Shown: piece after piece, positions 48,217-57,187 of the stretch | Numbering within the stretch: the stretch's first letter is position 1 | Layout: the number at the start of each line of letters is the position of its first letter | Origin: Saprospiraceae bacterium | GTDB taxonomy: Bacteria > Bacteroidota > Bacteroidia > Chitinophagales > Saprospiraceae | DNA: 64,000 nt | Reading direction: 5' to 3' | NCBI GenBank assembly: GCA_020629715.1 | Contig: JAHDCU010000008.1 | Coordinates: forward strand, 182,044 to 246,043 | Position numbers and translations under genes: made by a program | The notes under the pieces: generated by a model | Told to the model about the DNA's origin: nothing | What the model saw: only the letters and a program-made list of their open reading frames with translations | Database searches by the model: none

Positions 48217-48411
48217 AAAAAAAATCTGAAGAGCAAAGAACTTCTTGTCTGAAGCCCCTTGGCTTCAGAAATTATAGTTTTTAATAAATTGAATTGGAAA
48301 CTATGATTACATCAGCTCTAAGAGGCCAGTAAGGCACATCATCATACAACACATGCACATCATCATAGCTGATGTTCTAGAAGTGATTGTATGTAGAATG
48401 TTGTAATTCAT
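48217..48411 (-). promoter_or_regulatory. Candidate Met/Cys ribosome-stalling attenuator of metY-metX
   Basis: Elements on the minus strand: a Met/Cys-rich leader ORF (48411-48307); CTATGAT (48368-48362), which can pair with ATCATAG (48307-48301) and enclose most of the Met/Cys codon run; the perfect hairpin TCTGAAGCC-AAGG-GGCTTCAGA (48269-48248); and a second CTTCAGA (48231-48225) that abuts eight Ts (48224-48217). The first stem and the second CTTCAGA compete for the same 5' arm, as in attenuators. No riboswitch is recognisable. Pairing and mechanism are inferred. Confidence 0.65.
48307..48411 (-). CDS. Met/Cys-rich leader peptide of the metY operon
   Basis: A 34-residue ORF from ATG 48411 to TAA 48307. 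Its centre reads MMMCMCCMMMC (seven Met and four Cys), then LTGLLELM. The first 15 residues are unremarkable, and an in-frame ATG at 48366 starts directly at the core. Both starts keep the Met/Cys run. The first metY codon is 112 bases downstream of the stop. The run would stall ribosomes when charged tRNA-Met or tRNA-Cys is scarce. It is too regular to be chance. The product has no known separate function. Confidence 0.75.
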   Translation of the reverse strand: MNYNILHTITSRTSAMMMCMCCMMMCLTGLLELM

Positions 48412-48420
48412 TTGTTAGTA

Positions 48421-48452
48421 TAAAGGTATATGAAGTTTTTTTATAAAAGCAA
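48421..48452 (-). promoter_or_regulatory. Candidate promoter of the metY leader
   Basis: TTG (48452-48450), 21 bases, then TACCTTTA (48428-48421), close to TTG-N19-21-TAnnTTTG. Transcription would start within a few bases of the 48411 ATG, leaving almost no 5' leader. If this is right, the ATG at 48366 may be the used start. Confidence 0.4.
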
Positions 48453-48467
48453 GTGATCCGTTAAATT

Positions 48468-49268
48468 TTACGGTTGTAATAGGTCGTTTATAAGATATTT
48501 TCCTTCTAAAATGGAATAAGCTCGTCCATATATAATTACCTGTTGATCAGCAATTTGACCTTTAAAATATCCTTTCCTGTTGGACCATTGTACAGCTGTC
48601 AAAAAATCTTTATTTATTTTTTGAGACCAGTAAGGAAAAAGAGCAGTATGTGCCGATCCAGTAGCTGGATCTTCATTGATGTTGTATTTTGGATAAAAAC
48701 ATCTAGAGATAAAATCATTATCTGATGATCTACTGGTAACGACTATTCCTCGGCAATCTAGTGCTGCGATTTTTTGGAAGTTAGGTTGAATATTTTTCAC
48801 TACGTATTCGTCTTCGAGGACTACGATTATATCATCTTTCCCTTGGACAATTTCTATACAGTTAGGAATATTCAATATTTCAAGTACTGGACCAATACCA
48901 CCGTAGATTTTCGGATAATCAGCAGGGAAGGTCATTTTGTATTGATTATCATTTTCTTGTTCTACTAATAAAGGACCACTTAGTGTATCGAATTTTATAA
49001 CTGAGTCTGAATATCCCATATGCTGAAAGAGTACATGTGCTGTTGCTAGGGTGGCATGCCCACAAAGCCTTACTTCTCCATTGGGGGTGAACCATCTTAA
49101 TCCTATGCCTTCATTGTTCTTCACGTAAAAAGCAGTCTCAGATAAATTATGTTCGGCGGCTATATTTTGAAGGAGCTCGTCTTTCAACCAGTACTGTAGA
49201 GGTACTACAATTGCAGGATTTCCTGTAAATGGTTGGGTAGCAAAAGCATCAACTTGGAAGTATTGCAT
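48468..49268 (-). CDS. PhzF family isomerase/epimerase-like protein
   Basis: 266 residues. PhzF fold with the N-terminal FQVDAFATQPFTGNPAIVVP, the catalytic-type Glu in LSETAFY, GEVRLCGHATLATAHVLF, and the second-domain DPATGSAH. Members act as isomerases in phenazine or amino acid metabolism, but most, like this one, have an unknown substrate. There is no phenazine cluster here. The gene ends about 15 bp before the predicted promoter of the metY leader, on the same strand. Confidence 0.9.
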   Translation of the reverse strand: MQYFQVDAFATQPFTGNPAIVVPLQYWLKDELLQNIAAEHNLSETAFYVKNNEGIGLRWFTPNGEVRLCGHATLATAHVLFQHMGYSDSVIKFDTLSGPLLVEQENDNQYKMTFPADYPKIYGGIGPVLEILNIPNCIEIVQGKDDIIVVLEDEYVVKNIQPNFQKIAALDCRGIVVTSRSSDNDFISRCFYPKYNINEDPATGSAHTALFPYWSQKINKDFLTAVQWSNRKGYFKGQIADQQVIIYGRAYSILEGKYLINDLLQP

Positions 49269-49325
49269 AGGGGTAAAGATTTTTATATACGCTAAGATTG
49301 AAACTTACTATTCATTTTAGCATAA

Positions 49326-49338
49326 TTGTGCTGCACAA
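49326..49338. promoter_or_regulatory. Short palindrome in the phzF/lipoprotein gap
   Basis: TTGTGC-T-GCACAA, a perfect 6-bp dyad, between the divergent phzF gene and the lipoprotein gene. It resembles a regulator-binding site, but no regulator gene is nearby. Confidence 0.25.
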
Positions 49339-49449
49339 ATCATTTGAAAAATTAATTTTTCTTTGGCGAAAAAGTACTAGTCTGACAATATCTAGACTTT
49401 TGCATTAGCCAATTACAAATGCTGAGATAGATTTGGTTAATTTTAGTGC

Positions 49450-49815
49450 ATGCGTATTTATTATATATTCCTAGTAAGCATAATCTGCTGCTATTATTCC
49501 TGTAAATCTTCTGAAAAGGTAAATCAGAATATTGATGAATATACCTTTCATATTCAGCTGAAAGCAGATTTAGTAGGTGAAAAATGGCTTATACAAGATG
49601 AAAGTGTGATTAAAAATTCAATCAAACCAATCAGTAAATCACAAAATTCATATCGCTTTAAAGCATGGATTCCGAAAGGTCAGCAAAAGGAGTATATGAG
49701 TATGTGGAAAAAGAAAAAGCAAGTAGTCTCTATTTCTGTAGCTAAGAAAGCTACTAATAACATCAGCAGTGGTACAAACACGGGTATGTCAAAGACGAAA
49801 CCCATCAAACAATAA
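49450..49815 (+). CDS. Small lipoprotein of unknown function
   Basis: 121 residues. The N-terminus (MRIYYIFLVSIICCYYSCKSSEK) is a lipoprotein signal with a lipobox Cys at residue 18. The mature part is basic (Lys-rich, ending in MSKTKPIKQ). No family is recognised. It begins a probable two-gene unit with the T9SS cargo 23 bp downstream, so it may assist that cargo, but this is only positional. Confidence 0.6.
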   Translation: MRIYYIFLVSIICCYYSCKSSEKVNQNIDEYTFHIQLKADLVGEKWLIQDESVIKNSIKPISKSQNSYRFKAWIPKGQQKEYMSMWKKKKQVVSISVAKKATNNISSGTNTGMSKTKPIKQ

Positions 49816-49838
49816 ACTATACAACTAAACTATATTAT

Positions 49839-52800
49839 ATGACTTTTCAACATAGATCAGTAATCCTGATTTTTTTATGCATTTTGTTTTTACACTCTAT
49901 ATATGCTCAACAAAAAGAGGTAGAATTTAGAGTCTCCGAATCACAAGCAATTCTACTCGGTAAGACATCTGCTGTAAGGGATCTAGTACATCTTAATGCT
50001 ACATCTAAGGAGAAGAAAGCAATTTTTAAGAAGAATAAAAAAGTGCCTTCCAATTTTAAAAATAGAAGAGGAGCTAACCAAATATTAAGACCTGATCTAG
50101 AGCATCAAGGGGTGGATCCTGTACGTCAGACTCAAAGTCGAATGATGATGAATGATATAGAACCTCTAGTCAATATAGATGGTATCGGTAATTTTGGTTC
50201 TCCTCATGATCCATCTGGAGATATAGGTATAGATTATTATGTGCAGGCGGTAAATGTTACTCAAGTTGGCGTTTTTAATAAAGATGGTAGTCTTGTGACT
50301 CAATTTGCAATGAATACTTTGTGGTCAGAATTGAATGCTAGCTCTGCTGGTGATCCTATTATACTATTTGATGAAGATGCTAGTAGATGGATGATCACAG
50401 AATTTACTGATCCTGCTAATTTATTAATTGCTATCTCTGAAACATCTGATCCCCTTGGGTCATATTTTGCATATTCATTTTCGACACCTAGCTTTCCTGA
50501 TTATCCGAAGTATGGTATATGGCCAAATGCATACACGGTGACTACCAATGAAGGTGGAGCAGGAGTATTGCACCAATATTTTTTAGATAGAAATGCCATG
50601 CTAGCGGGAGAGCCAGTTGTGTCGATGCAACGTGTAGAAATAGATGGTAATAATAATACGGAAGCTGGATTTTTTGTGTCTACACCCGTGGATTGGAATG
50701 GAGCTAGACAACCAGTATCTGCTGATCCCATCGTTTTGGCGCTAAATGACTCTAGCTGGGGAGCTACTCCAGAAGATGCCGTGGAGATTTACACTTTTGA
50801 CGTAGATTTTAACAATCCCAATAATACTGTGGTGGCAAATACTACTTTAGTGACAACGCCTTATGATGCAAATCCATGTAGTGCAACTGGCTTCGGATTT
50901 CAATGTGCCCCTCAGCTAGGTGGTGGCGGACTAGATGCATTACCGGAGTTGATTACTAATATTCCTCATTATAGAAATTTTGGTACTCATGAGAGCATTG
51001 TATATTGTCATATTACTGACGTGACGGACGGTGATAATCTATCTGGAATTAGATGGGTAGAATTGAGAAGAACGCAGGATACAGATTGGTTAATTCATCA
51101 AGAGGGCACTTATGCTCCAGATGATGGTTTAGATCGATATATGTGTAGTATAGCTATGGATGCTAGAGGAAATATTGGACTTGGATATAATATAAGTAGC
51201 AATGACACTTATGTAGGAGTACGGTATACAGGTAGATATGCGAACGATCCATTGGGTATGATGACGGTCAATGAGTACAATGTTGTCGATGGTACCAATA
51301 CTATCAATTCTGGAGGTAGATTTGGAGATTATAGTCAGATGAGTGTTGATCCTATCAATGGGTCTACCTTCTGGTTTTTATCGGAATATGGAGGTAATGG
51401 TGGCTCCAACTCTTTGGTAAGAGTTGTTTCTTTTGAGCTCAGTAGGGATACTACTGATCTAGCTGTGACGAGTTTAGATCGTTCTTCCTTTGTTTCTTCT
51501 GATTTAGGAGCTGAGGAAAGTATAGTGGCCACGATCACCAATGCTGGTATCGATACAATGTTTAGCTTCGATATATCATTTGATTTCAATGGTACATTTG
51601 TGGAGACTATGTCTGTTCAGGATACGTTGGCCTCTGGCGAATCTAAAACTTATGAATTTGAACAGACGGTTGATATGAGTCAATTAGGCGATTATGTTGT
51701 AAAAATATATGGGGACCTTGATGGAGATGAAAATGCCACAAATGATACTTTGATACAGGTGCTTTCTAAAATATTGAGTATTGATGCGGGTATTACTGCG
51801 GACTCAGAAAATCAGACTTGTGCCGAAGAGGCCATTGTAAGTGTAAGTCTGTCCAATAGTGGTGACCAGCCTATGACAAGTGCTACAATAGAGATAATGG
51901 TCAATGGTACTCTTGTACAAACTGAAGATTGGACTGGTAATCTAGGTCTCAATGATCGTGCTGATGTAGAAATAGCAATCTCAGGATTGGTTACAGGCGA
52001 AAATACAGTAACAGTGACAATTTTAAATGTAAATGGAATACAAGATGCCAATGCTACCAATGATAGTGCGGAGATCATATATGAGTTATTAGATCCAGAA
52101 GGTAGCACGACCATCAATATCAATACTGATGAATATCCTGATGAAACTTCATGGGAGATCACTGATCAAAATGGAGATATTGTGGCTGCTCAGGGACCCT
52201 TTTCTGATGAACTCAGTCTGTCTATTGCCGACCTTTGTCTTGTGGTGGGCGAGTGTTATACATTTACAATTTTCGACACATACGGAGATGGAATTTGTTG
52301 TGATTTTGGAGTAGGTAACTATGAAATTTTAGATGATGAAGGAATCGTGATAGTATCTAGTACTGGTGAGTTTGGTTTCTCAGAAAGTCAAATATTTTGT
52401 GTCGGTGTTGAATGTAATCTTACAGCAGATGTAACAACGACTAATGCCTCTGGTGCTAATACAGCAGATGGTGTTATTATGATCGAGGCTACTGGTGGTA
52501 ATGCGCCTTTCGCGTATAGTATAGATGGTGGAGATACTTTCGAAAAGAGCAATGTATTTATGAATCTCACCGCTGGAGATTATGATATTATAGTGCAAGA
52601 TGCCGATGGGTTCTGTTCATACAGTGAGACTATTACAGTAGATTTCACCAGTTCTTTAGATGATATTGAGGACTTGCTTACTGAAATTATAGTCTCTCCT
52701 AATCCAGGACAAGGATATTATACTATACAAATCAATAATACTAGATTCAATGACCCATTCCTAAATATTCAAATCTTAGATCGTACTGGTAAATTGGTGC

Positions 52801-52937
52801 AAACTAGACGAATCGGTAAATACGATGATAGCTATGTTGCAACCATATCATTATTAGAATACCCAAATGGTATTTATTTTATTCGATATATGCATTCAGA
52901 TATGAAAATGATGAGCAAAGTCATCAAGGTTGACTAA
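49839..52937 (+). CDS. Large secreted T9SS type A cargo with SprB-like and CARDB-like repeats
   Basis: 1032 residues. A signal peptide (VILIFLCILFLHSIYAQ) is followed by a region of unknown fold (residues 60-560) with the pattern of a beta-propeller (DPSGDIGIDYYVQAVN, GNIGLGYNIS). Two CARDB-like modules follow (DLAVTSLDRSSFVSSDLG..., DAGITADSENQTCAEEAIVSVSL...). An SprB-type repeat is near residue 870 (GANTADGVIMIEATGGNAPFAYSIDGG). The C-terminal T9SS tail is IIVSPNPGQGYYTIQINNT...GIYFIRYMH...SKVIKVD. It is exported to the surface. The family is typical of Bacteroidota secreted adhesins or enzymes; no catalytic motif is seen. Confidence 0.85.
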   Translation: MTFQHRSVILIFLCILFLHSIYAQQKEVEFRVSESQAILLGKTSAVRDLVHLNATSKEKKAIFKKNKKVPSNFKNRRGANQILRPDLEHQGVDPVRQTQSRMMMNDIEPLVNIDGIGNFGSPHDPSGDIGIDYYVQAVNVTQVGVFNKDGSLVTQFAMNTLWSELNASSAGDPIILFDEDASRWMITEFTDPANLLIAISETSDPLGSYFAYSFSTPSFPDYPKYGIWPNAYTVTTNEGGAGVLHQYFLDRNAMLAGEPVVSMQRVEIDGNNNTEAGFFVSTPVDWNGARQPVSADPIVLALNDSSWGATPEDAVEIYTFDVDFNNPNNTVVANTTLVTTPYDANPCSATGFGFQCAPQLGGGGLDALPELITNIPHYRNFGTHESIVYCHITDVTDGDNLSGIRWVELRRTQDTDWLIHQEGTYAPDDGLDRYMCSIAMDARGNIGLGYNISSNDTYVGVRYTGRYANDPLGMMTVNEYNVVDGTNTINSGGRFGDYSQMSVDPINGSTFWFLSEYGGNGGSNSLVRVVSFELSRDTTDLAVTSLDRSSFVSSDLGAEESIVATITNAGIDTMFSFDISFDFNGTFVETMSVQDTLASGESKTYEFEQTVDMSQLGDYVVKIYGDLDGDENATNDTLIQVLSKILSIDAGITADSENQTCAEEAIVSVSLSNSGDQPMTSATIEIMVNGTLVQTEDWTGNLGLNDRADVEIAISGLVTGENTVTVTILNVNGIQDANATNDSAEIIYELLDPEGSTTININTDEYPDETSWEITDQNGDIVAAQGPFSDELSLSIADLCLVVGECYTFTIFDTYGDGICCDFGVGNYEILDDEGIVIVSSTGEFGFSESQIFCVGVECNLTADVTTTNASGANTADGVIMIEATGGNAPFAYSIDGGDTFEKSNVFMNLTAGDYDIIVQDADGFCSYSETITVDFTSSLDDIEDLLTEIIVSPNPGQGYYTIQINNTRFNDPFLNIQILDRTGKLVQTRRIGKYDDSYVATISLLEYPNGIYFIRYMHSDMKMMSKVIKVD

Positions 52938-52958
52938 TAAATAGTTGACGATAAAATA

Positions 52959-52997
52959 AAAAGCCCTTCATTATAAATTTTGGTGAAGGGCTTTTTT
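52959..52997. terminator. Bidirectional intrinsic terminator
   Basis: AAAAGCCCTTCA (52959-52970) and TGAAGGGCTTTT (52984-52995) form a 12-bp stem around 13 bases. The plus strand ends in TTTTTT and the minus strand in a matching T run. It serves the T9SS gene on the plus strand and the lytic transglycosylase gene on the minus strand. Confidence 0.85.
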
Positions 52998-53009
52998 GCT
53001 TAAATATGA

Positions 53010-53936
53010 TTAGCGATTCTTAGGAATTTTGATCTGATATATGTTCTTTTTTACTGTGAGTTTGTTATCTCTCAACCATGGATTATACACCTTGAGCATA
53101 CGATATGATATGCCATATTGAGAAGCGAAATCTTTCCAGCTAGGTACACTTTTATCTACTCGTACCTCATAATAGTTGTCCAAAGGAGCATACTTATGCT
53201 GCTCATCGAGATAAAAACCAAAGGCATTGGGATTATTCATGATTTCTTTGATAGCAACCAACCGAAACAAATATCTACTGGTTTCCGCATTCATATTGAG
53301 ATCAAAAAAACTCTCTTCACCTTGAGCTTTCAGTATCTTAGCAAAGTTGGTAGGTCCTACATTATAAGCGGCTGAAGCATCTATCCAATTTCCAAATCTT
53401 CGATGTAGTTGTCTTAGATACTTCGCTGCAGCACGAGTGGATTTTTCAACGTGATATCGCTCGTCCACTTCATCATTGACTTCCAGGCCAAACTCTTTAG
53501 CCGCCAGTTTTCTGAATTGCCAAAAACCTTTTGCCTTGGCAGATGAGGCAACATGCATAAGACCGCTTTCGGCAACAGCGAGATATTTGAAATCATCGGG
53601 CACCCCTTCTTCTCGAAGTATACGTTCGATTAATGGAAAGTATCTGTTCGCTCTTTTTAGGTACAATAGCGTATTGCTTTGCCAATAGCTATTCACGAGT
53701 AGTTCTCGATCTAGCCGTTCTTTGACATCAAAGTTATTAGGTAGTACTTGCCCTGCCCAACTAAAGCTTCCATCAGTATCTACTCCTTTGACAGTTTGAG
53801 GCAGATAGGTGGTAGTACCTTGATCATGCGTTATTATCCGATCTTCTATAGCGAAAGACCACATGATCAATGCAGTGAATATGGTGCCAGATAGTAATGC
53901 AAAGGTATTGTAAGATCTATTCATCGTCGTAAACAT
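53010..53936 (-). CDS. Lytic transglycosylase (SLT domain) with LysM-like tail
   Basis: 308 residues. A signal or anchor segment (residues 12-30) precedes an SLT domain with catalytic Glu123 in YLAVAESGLMHVASSAKAKGFWQF and YNVGPTNFAKIL. The tail (YEVRVDKSVPSWKDFASQYGISYRMLKVYNPWL...NIYQIKIPK) resembles a LysM module. It cleaves peptidoglycan in the periplasm, MltD-like. It follows the DUF2480 gene on the same strand, about 70 bp downstream, and ends at a shared bidirectional terminator. The domain order and residues are complete. Confidence 0.92.
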   Translation of the reverse strand: MFTTMNRSYNTFALLSGTIFTALIMWSFAIEDRIITHDQGTTTYLPQTVKGVDTDGSFSWAGQVLPNNFDVKERLDRELLVNSYWQSNTLLYLKRANRYFPLIERILREEGVPDDFKYLAVAESGLMHVASSAKAKGFWQFRKLAAKEFGLEVNDEVDERYHVEKSTRAAAKYLRQLHRRFGNWIDASAAYNVGPTNFAKILKAQGEESFFDLNMNAETSRYLFRLVAIKEIMNNPNAFGFYLDEQHKYAPLDNYYEVRVDKSVPSWKDFASQYGISYRMLKVYNPWLRDNKLTVKKNIYQIKIPKNR

Positions 53937-54009
53937 ATTAGCCTACGAATGTAAGAGATCAGAACGGAGAATATTGTTTTAATTATCGATTTAAGATATT
54001 CTTATTAGC

Positions 54010-54525
54010 TTATACTTTCCGTGGTCGCTTAAATATCGGTACGGTAGAGCAGGGCTCTCCAAACATAATGCTTTGAACGCTTGGCTGTAGTCTTGATGTA
54101 AGTTCTAGATACGCAGATGCAGGAACTTCCAGATTGCTACATCCTTTGATGACTATTCTTTTTCCTTCAAAATCTGAAATATCCAGTTTTTGGATTTCTT
54201 TTTTATAGTGATGTTTTAAATATCCCGTTTGGTCCCCTTGCCAATAATCATACACATAAGGTGCTGCATATGCGGCGATTAGCATATATGCCCAAGTGGG
54301 GATGATGGCGTCTGCGCTGCAATCCACTAGTAAGATTTTATCTTGATATTGCGTCCAGTCAATTTCCTTCAGCGCTTTGCGAAAGTCCTTTTCTTTGAGG
54401 ATTAATTCCATAAAGAGGTAGTCTTTCAAATCAATCTGTACAAATGTATGCTTAGGGTAATGCTCCTCTAGATTCAGCGTGATGAGACCGCTATTGGCTA
54501 CTCGATTGACTAATATATCAGACAT
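54010..54525 (-). CDS. DUF2480 family protein
   Basis: 171 residues, cytoplasmic. The DUF2480 signature is clear: NRVANSGLITLNLEEHYP, KDYLFMELILKEKDFRKALKEIDWTQYQDK, DCSADAIIPTWAYMLIA, then VIKGCSNLEVPASAYLEL. Function unknown. It is cotranscribed with scpB: only 10 bp separate them. Such genes are conserved in Bacteroidota next to housekeeping genes, so a core cell process is likely. Confidence 0.88.
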   Translation of the reverse strand: MSDILVNRVANSGLITLNLEEHYPKHTFVQIDLKDYLFMELILKEKDFRKALKEIDWTQYQDKILLVDCSADAIIPTWAYMLIAAYAAPYVYDYWQGDQTGYLKHHYKKEIQKLDISDFEGKRIVIKGCSNLEVPASAYLELTSRLQPSVQSIMFGEPCSTVPIFKRPRKV

Positions 54526-54535
54526 ACAGATATTT

Positions 54536-55114
54536 TTATGATGGATCGATGACTACGGCGCTCTGTTCGCCTACTTGATTTTCTTCTTGCTCAAACTCTT
54601 TCAGTTTTGGCAATTCATTCAGGTTTTTGAGACCAAAGTAGTCCATAAATTTGGCACTTGTACCATACAGAAGAGGACGACCTGGTGTCTCTGCTCTTCC
54701 AGTAATGGTAACGAGTTCTTTCTCTAAAAGTTTCTGAACCGTATAATCACAGTTTACACCTCTGATTTGCTCGATTTCAGACTTGGTACTGTTCTGTTTA
54801 TATGCAATTATAGAAAGGGTCTCTAAAGCAGCTTTAGAAAGTTTTTTCTTGGAGTTTTGTTTGAGAAGCACTCCAATCCCATCATGAAAGTCCGGTTTTG
54901 ACATAAAGATATACCCATCGGATATTTCCTTGATATGTATCGCGTGATCCGGGGATTGATATTTTTGAGAAATGCTTTCAATATGTTGGATAACATTGTC
55001 TATCGTGATTTTTTCATCACTCATTTCTTTTAATACATTGCGTATTTCTTTGGCACTAATAGGTTCTTCTGTAGAGAAAATAAGCGCTTCTATTTGCAAA
55101 TGTATGTTATCCAT
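54536..55114 (-). CDS. scpB: SMC-Scp complex subunit ScpB
   Basis: 192 residues from ATG 55114 (MDNIHLQIEALIFSTEEPIS); the upstream TTG adds three residues. Two winged-helix domains are evident (IEALIFSTEEPISAKEIRNVL and SKAALETLSIIAYKQNSTKSEIEQIRGVNCDYTVQKLLEKELV). ScpB links SMC and ScpA in chromosome condensation. scpA and smc are not in the window. The gene leads an operon with DUF2480 and is divergent from the DksA-like gene, 87 bp away. Confidence 0.95.
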   Translation of the reverse strand: MDNIHLQIEALIFSTEEPISAKEIRNVLKEMSDEKITIDNVIQHIESISQKYQSPDHAIHIKEISDGYIFMSKPDFHDGIGVLLKQNSKKKLSKAALETLSIIAYKQNSTKSEIEQIRGVNCDYTVQKLLEKELVTITGRAETPGRPLLYGTSAKFMDYFGLKNLNELPKLKEFEQEENQVGEQSAVVIDPS

Positions 55115-55201
55115 GTCTCCCAAGCTTTCATCAAATATAATGAAGCTGTTTCGGCTAAGTTGTATTCTAGCTTGCAGAATATTATCAATAACTTTATAGA
55201 C

Positions 55202-55537
55202 ATGACTAGAGAAGAGCTACAGGCACTCAAATCGAAGATCAAAGCTATGATCACAAAATCGGAGTCTGATATCAAAGATATGGAGGCCATGACTCAGCCT
55301 ATTAGCCCAGAAAATGCCATTGGTAGAATATCGCGTATGGATGCCATTAATAATAAGTCAGTCATCGAAGCGGCGCTAAGAAATAAAAAACGAAAACTGT
55401 ATAAACTTAAAATTGCACTAGCTAATGTTGATGAAGAAGGATTTGGGATATGTAGCAATTGTAAAAAACCAATTCAACAAGGGAGGTTAATCTTGATGCC
55501 CGAGTCCAATCATTGTATCAGATGTGCAGGTCGATAG
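55202..55537 (+). CDS. TraR/DksA-type zinc-finger protein
   Basis: 111 residues from ATG 55202 (MTREELQALKSKIKAMI); the longer frame that starts at 55094 runs through the scpB start region and is not supported. The N-terminal half is a coiled coil with ENAIGRISRMDAINNKSV, a family signature, and the C-terminal zinc finger is C-x2-C-x(17)-C-x2-C (CSNCKK...CIRC). DksA-like proteins bind RNA polymerase through its secondary channel and act with ppGpp; this short form could modulate transcription. A hairpin with Ts follows about 90 bp downstream. Confidence 0.9.
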   Translation: MTREELQALKSKIKAMITKSESDIKDMEAMTQPISPENAIGRISRMDAINNKSVIEAALRNKKRKLYKLKIALANVDEEGFGICSNCKKPIQQGRLILMPESNHCIRCAGR

Positions 55538-55550
55538 CTCGCATAGGGGC

Positions 55551-55586
55551 AAAAAAAAACAGGCTCTTACCTCTGTAAGACCCTGT
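55551..55586 (-). terminator. Terminator-like hairpin on the minus strand without an upstream gene
   Basis: ACAGG-C-TCTTAC (55559-55570) pairs with GTAAGA-C-CCTGT (55575-55586) with one C-C mismatch. On the minus strand the stem is followed by nine Ts. No minus-strand gene ends here; the radA gene starts on the plus strand further right. Confidence 0.6.
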
Positions 55587-55624
55587 ATAACCCCAAAAAA
55601 CCAATTGAAAACAATCTATTCTTG

Positions 55625-55644
55625 AAACACTTTACAGTGTTTTT
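55625..55644 (+). terminator. Probable terminator of the DksA-like gene
   Basis: AAACACT-TTAC-AGTGTTT (55625-55642) plus Ts and AATTCTT. The stem is 7 bp and AT-rich, so the prediction is weak. Confidence 0.4.
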
Positions 55645-55775
55645 AATTCTTATTATAAAATATTTAATTGCTTAAATATGTACTTAAGACGAGGTATATC
55701 GAAGACCCCACATGTTTTAATCAAAAAAAATTAATTTTTTTAAAATTACATTTGAGGCTTATTATATTCTAAGGT

Positions 55776-57152
55776 ATGGCGAAAGTAAAAAAAGCATTCT
55801 TCTGCAGTAATTGTGGATTTGAGTCTGCGGCTTGGATGGGTAAATGTACTTCATGTGGAGAATGGAATACCTTTACAGAAGAAGTCATTACTAAACCAAC
55901 TAAGATTGAAGAGAAGCAGTCAGTGTGGAAAGAATCTAAGTCCAATAGCCCATTAAAGGCTAAACGACTTACTGATATTACTTCAGGTACAACAAAACGA
56001 ATCATTACTTATGATCCAGAGCTTAATAGAGTACTGGGAGGAGGAATAGTGGCGGGTTCACTCATACTAGTCGGTGGTCAGCCAGGTATAGGTAAGTCAA
56101 CGTTGATGTTGCAAACATCACTTTCTTTATCAGAACAGGTACTCTATGTCTCTGGTGAAGAAAGTGAGGAGCAGATCAAAATGAGGGCGGATCGAATCAC
56201 GGATCGAGAGAGTAGCTGTCTAATATACACGGATATTAATATCAATAATATCCTAAAACTGGCGCAAAGAGAGCAACCCAGTATCATGGTTATTGACTCT
56301 ATACAGACTTTATCTAGTCCTTTTATAGATTCTGCACCGGGTAGTATATCACAGATCAGAGAATGTACAGGAGAGCTACAGCGATTTGCCAAGGAGACAA
56401 ATATTCCGGTAATCATCATCGGTCATATTACGAAAGAAGGTAGCATAGCTGGTCCTAAATTATTAGAGCATATAGTCGATGTTGTTTTGCAATTTGAAGG
56501 CGATCAAAACTATACCTACCGAATACTGCGTACCCTCAAAAATAGATTTGGCTCCACAGACGAACTCGGAATCTACGAGATGAAAGCGACAGGTATGCGG
56601 CCAGTAGAAAATCCGTCGGAACTGCTACTTTCTCAAAGCGAAGACCTGCTTTCAGGTAGCACAGTATCTGCGACTATTGAAGGTATGCGACCTATGCTGA
56701 TTGAGACGCAAGCGCTGGTGAGCCCATCAGTATATGGTACACCACAGCGATCTGCTACAGGATTTGATTTAAGGAGATTGAGTATGTTATTAGCGGTATT
56801 AGAAAAGCGATGTGGCCTTCTATTGGGTGCCAATGATGTATTTCTCAATATTGCTGGGGGTATCAAAATAGTAGATCCTTCTATAGACCTAGCGGTGGCT
56901 GCAGCTTTGATATCATCATTAGAAAATATCCCTGTGGCTCGTGATATTTGCTTTGCTGGAGAGGTGGGACTGTCTGGTGAGATCCGATCGGTATCACGTA
57001 TAGAACAACGTATACAGGAGGCAGATAGATTGGGATTTAAAGGTATCTATATCGCCAAGGGTAATCTTAAAGGATTGGATACTTCTAGGTTTAATATCGG
57101 AATCTATGCCGTGGGTAAGTTAGAAGATTTATTGAGAGAGGTATTTTCATAA
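55776..57152 (+). CDS. radA: DNA repair protein RadA
   Basis: 458 residues, the usual length. The N-terminal zinc finger is CSNCGFESAAWMGKCTSC (residues 9-26). RecA-like core: Walker A GQPGIGKST (near residue 100), Walker B IMVIDSIQT, and the KNRFG motif (near 254). The C-terminal part is a Lon-like domain (AGGIKIVDPSIDLAVAAALISS). RadA processes recombination intermediates as a branch-migration ATPase. It is followed 18 bp later by the DCC protein gene. Confidence 0.97.
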   Translation: MAKVKKAFFCSNCGFESAAWMGKCTSCGEWNTFTEEVITKPTKIEEKQSVWKESKSNSPLKAKRLTDITSGTTKRIITYDPELNRVLGGGIVAGSLILVGGQPGIGKSTLMLQTSLSLSEQVLYVSGEESEEQIKMRADRITDRESSCLIYTDININNILKLAQREQPSIMVIDSIQTLSSPFIDSAPGSISQIRECTGELQRFAKETNIPVIIIGHITKEGSIAGPKLLEHIVDVVLQFEGDQNYTYRILRTLKNRFGSTDELGIYEMKATGMRPVENPSELLLSQSEDLLSGSTVSATIEGMRPMLIETQALVSPSVYGTPQRSATGFDLRRLSMLLAVLEKRCGLLLGANDVFLNIAGGIKIVDPSIDLAVAAALISSLENIPVARDICFAGEVGLSGEIRSVSRIEQRIQEADRLGFKGIYIAKGNLKGLDTSRFNIGIYAVGKLEDLLREVFS

Positions 57153-57187
57153 AGAACGCTTCTTTATAATTGGTGTTACAGAAGTAC

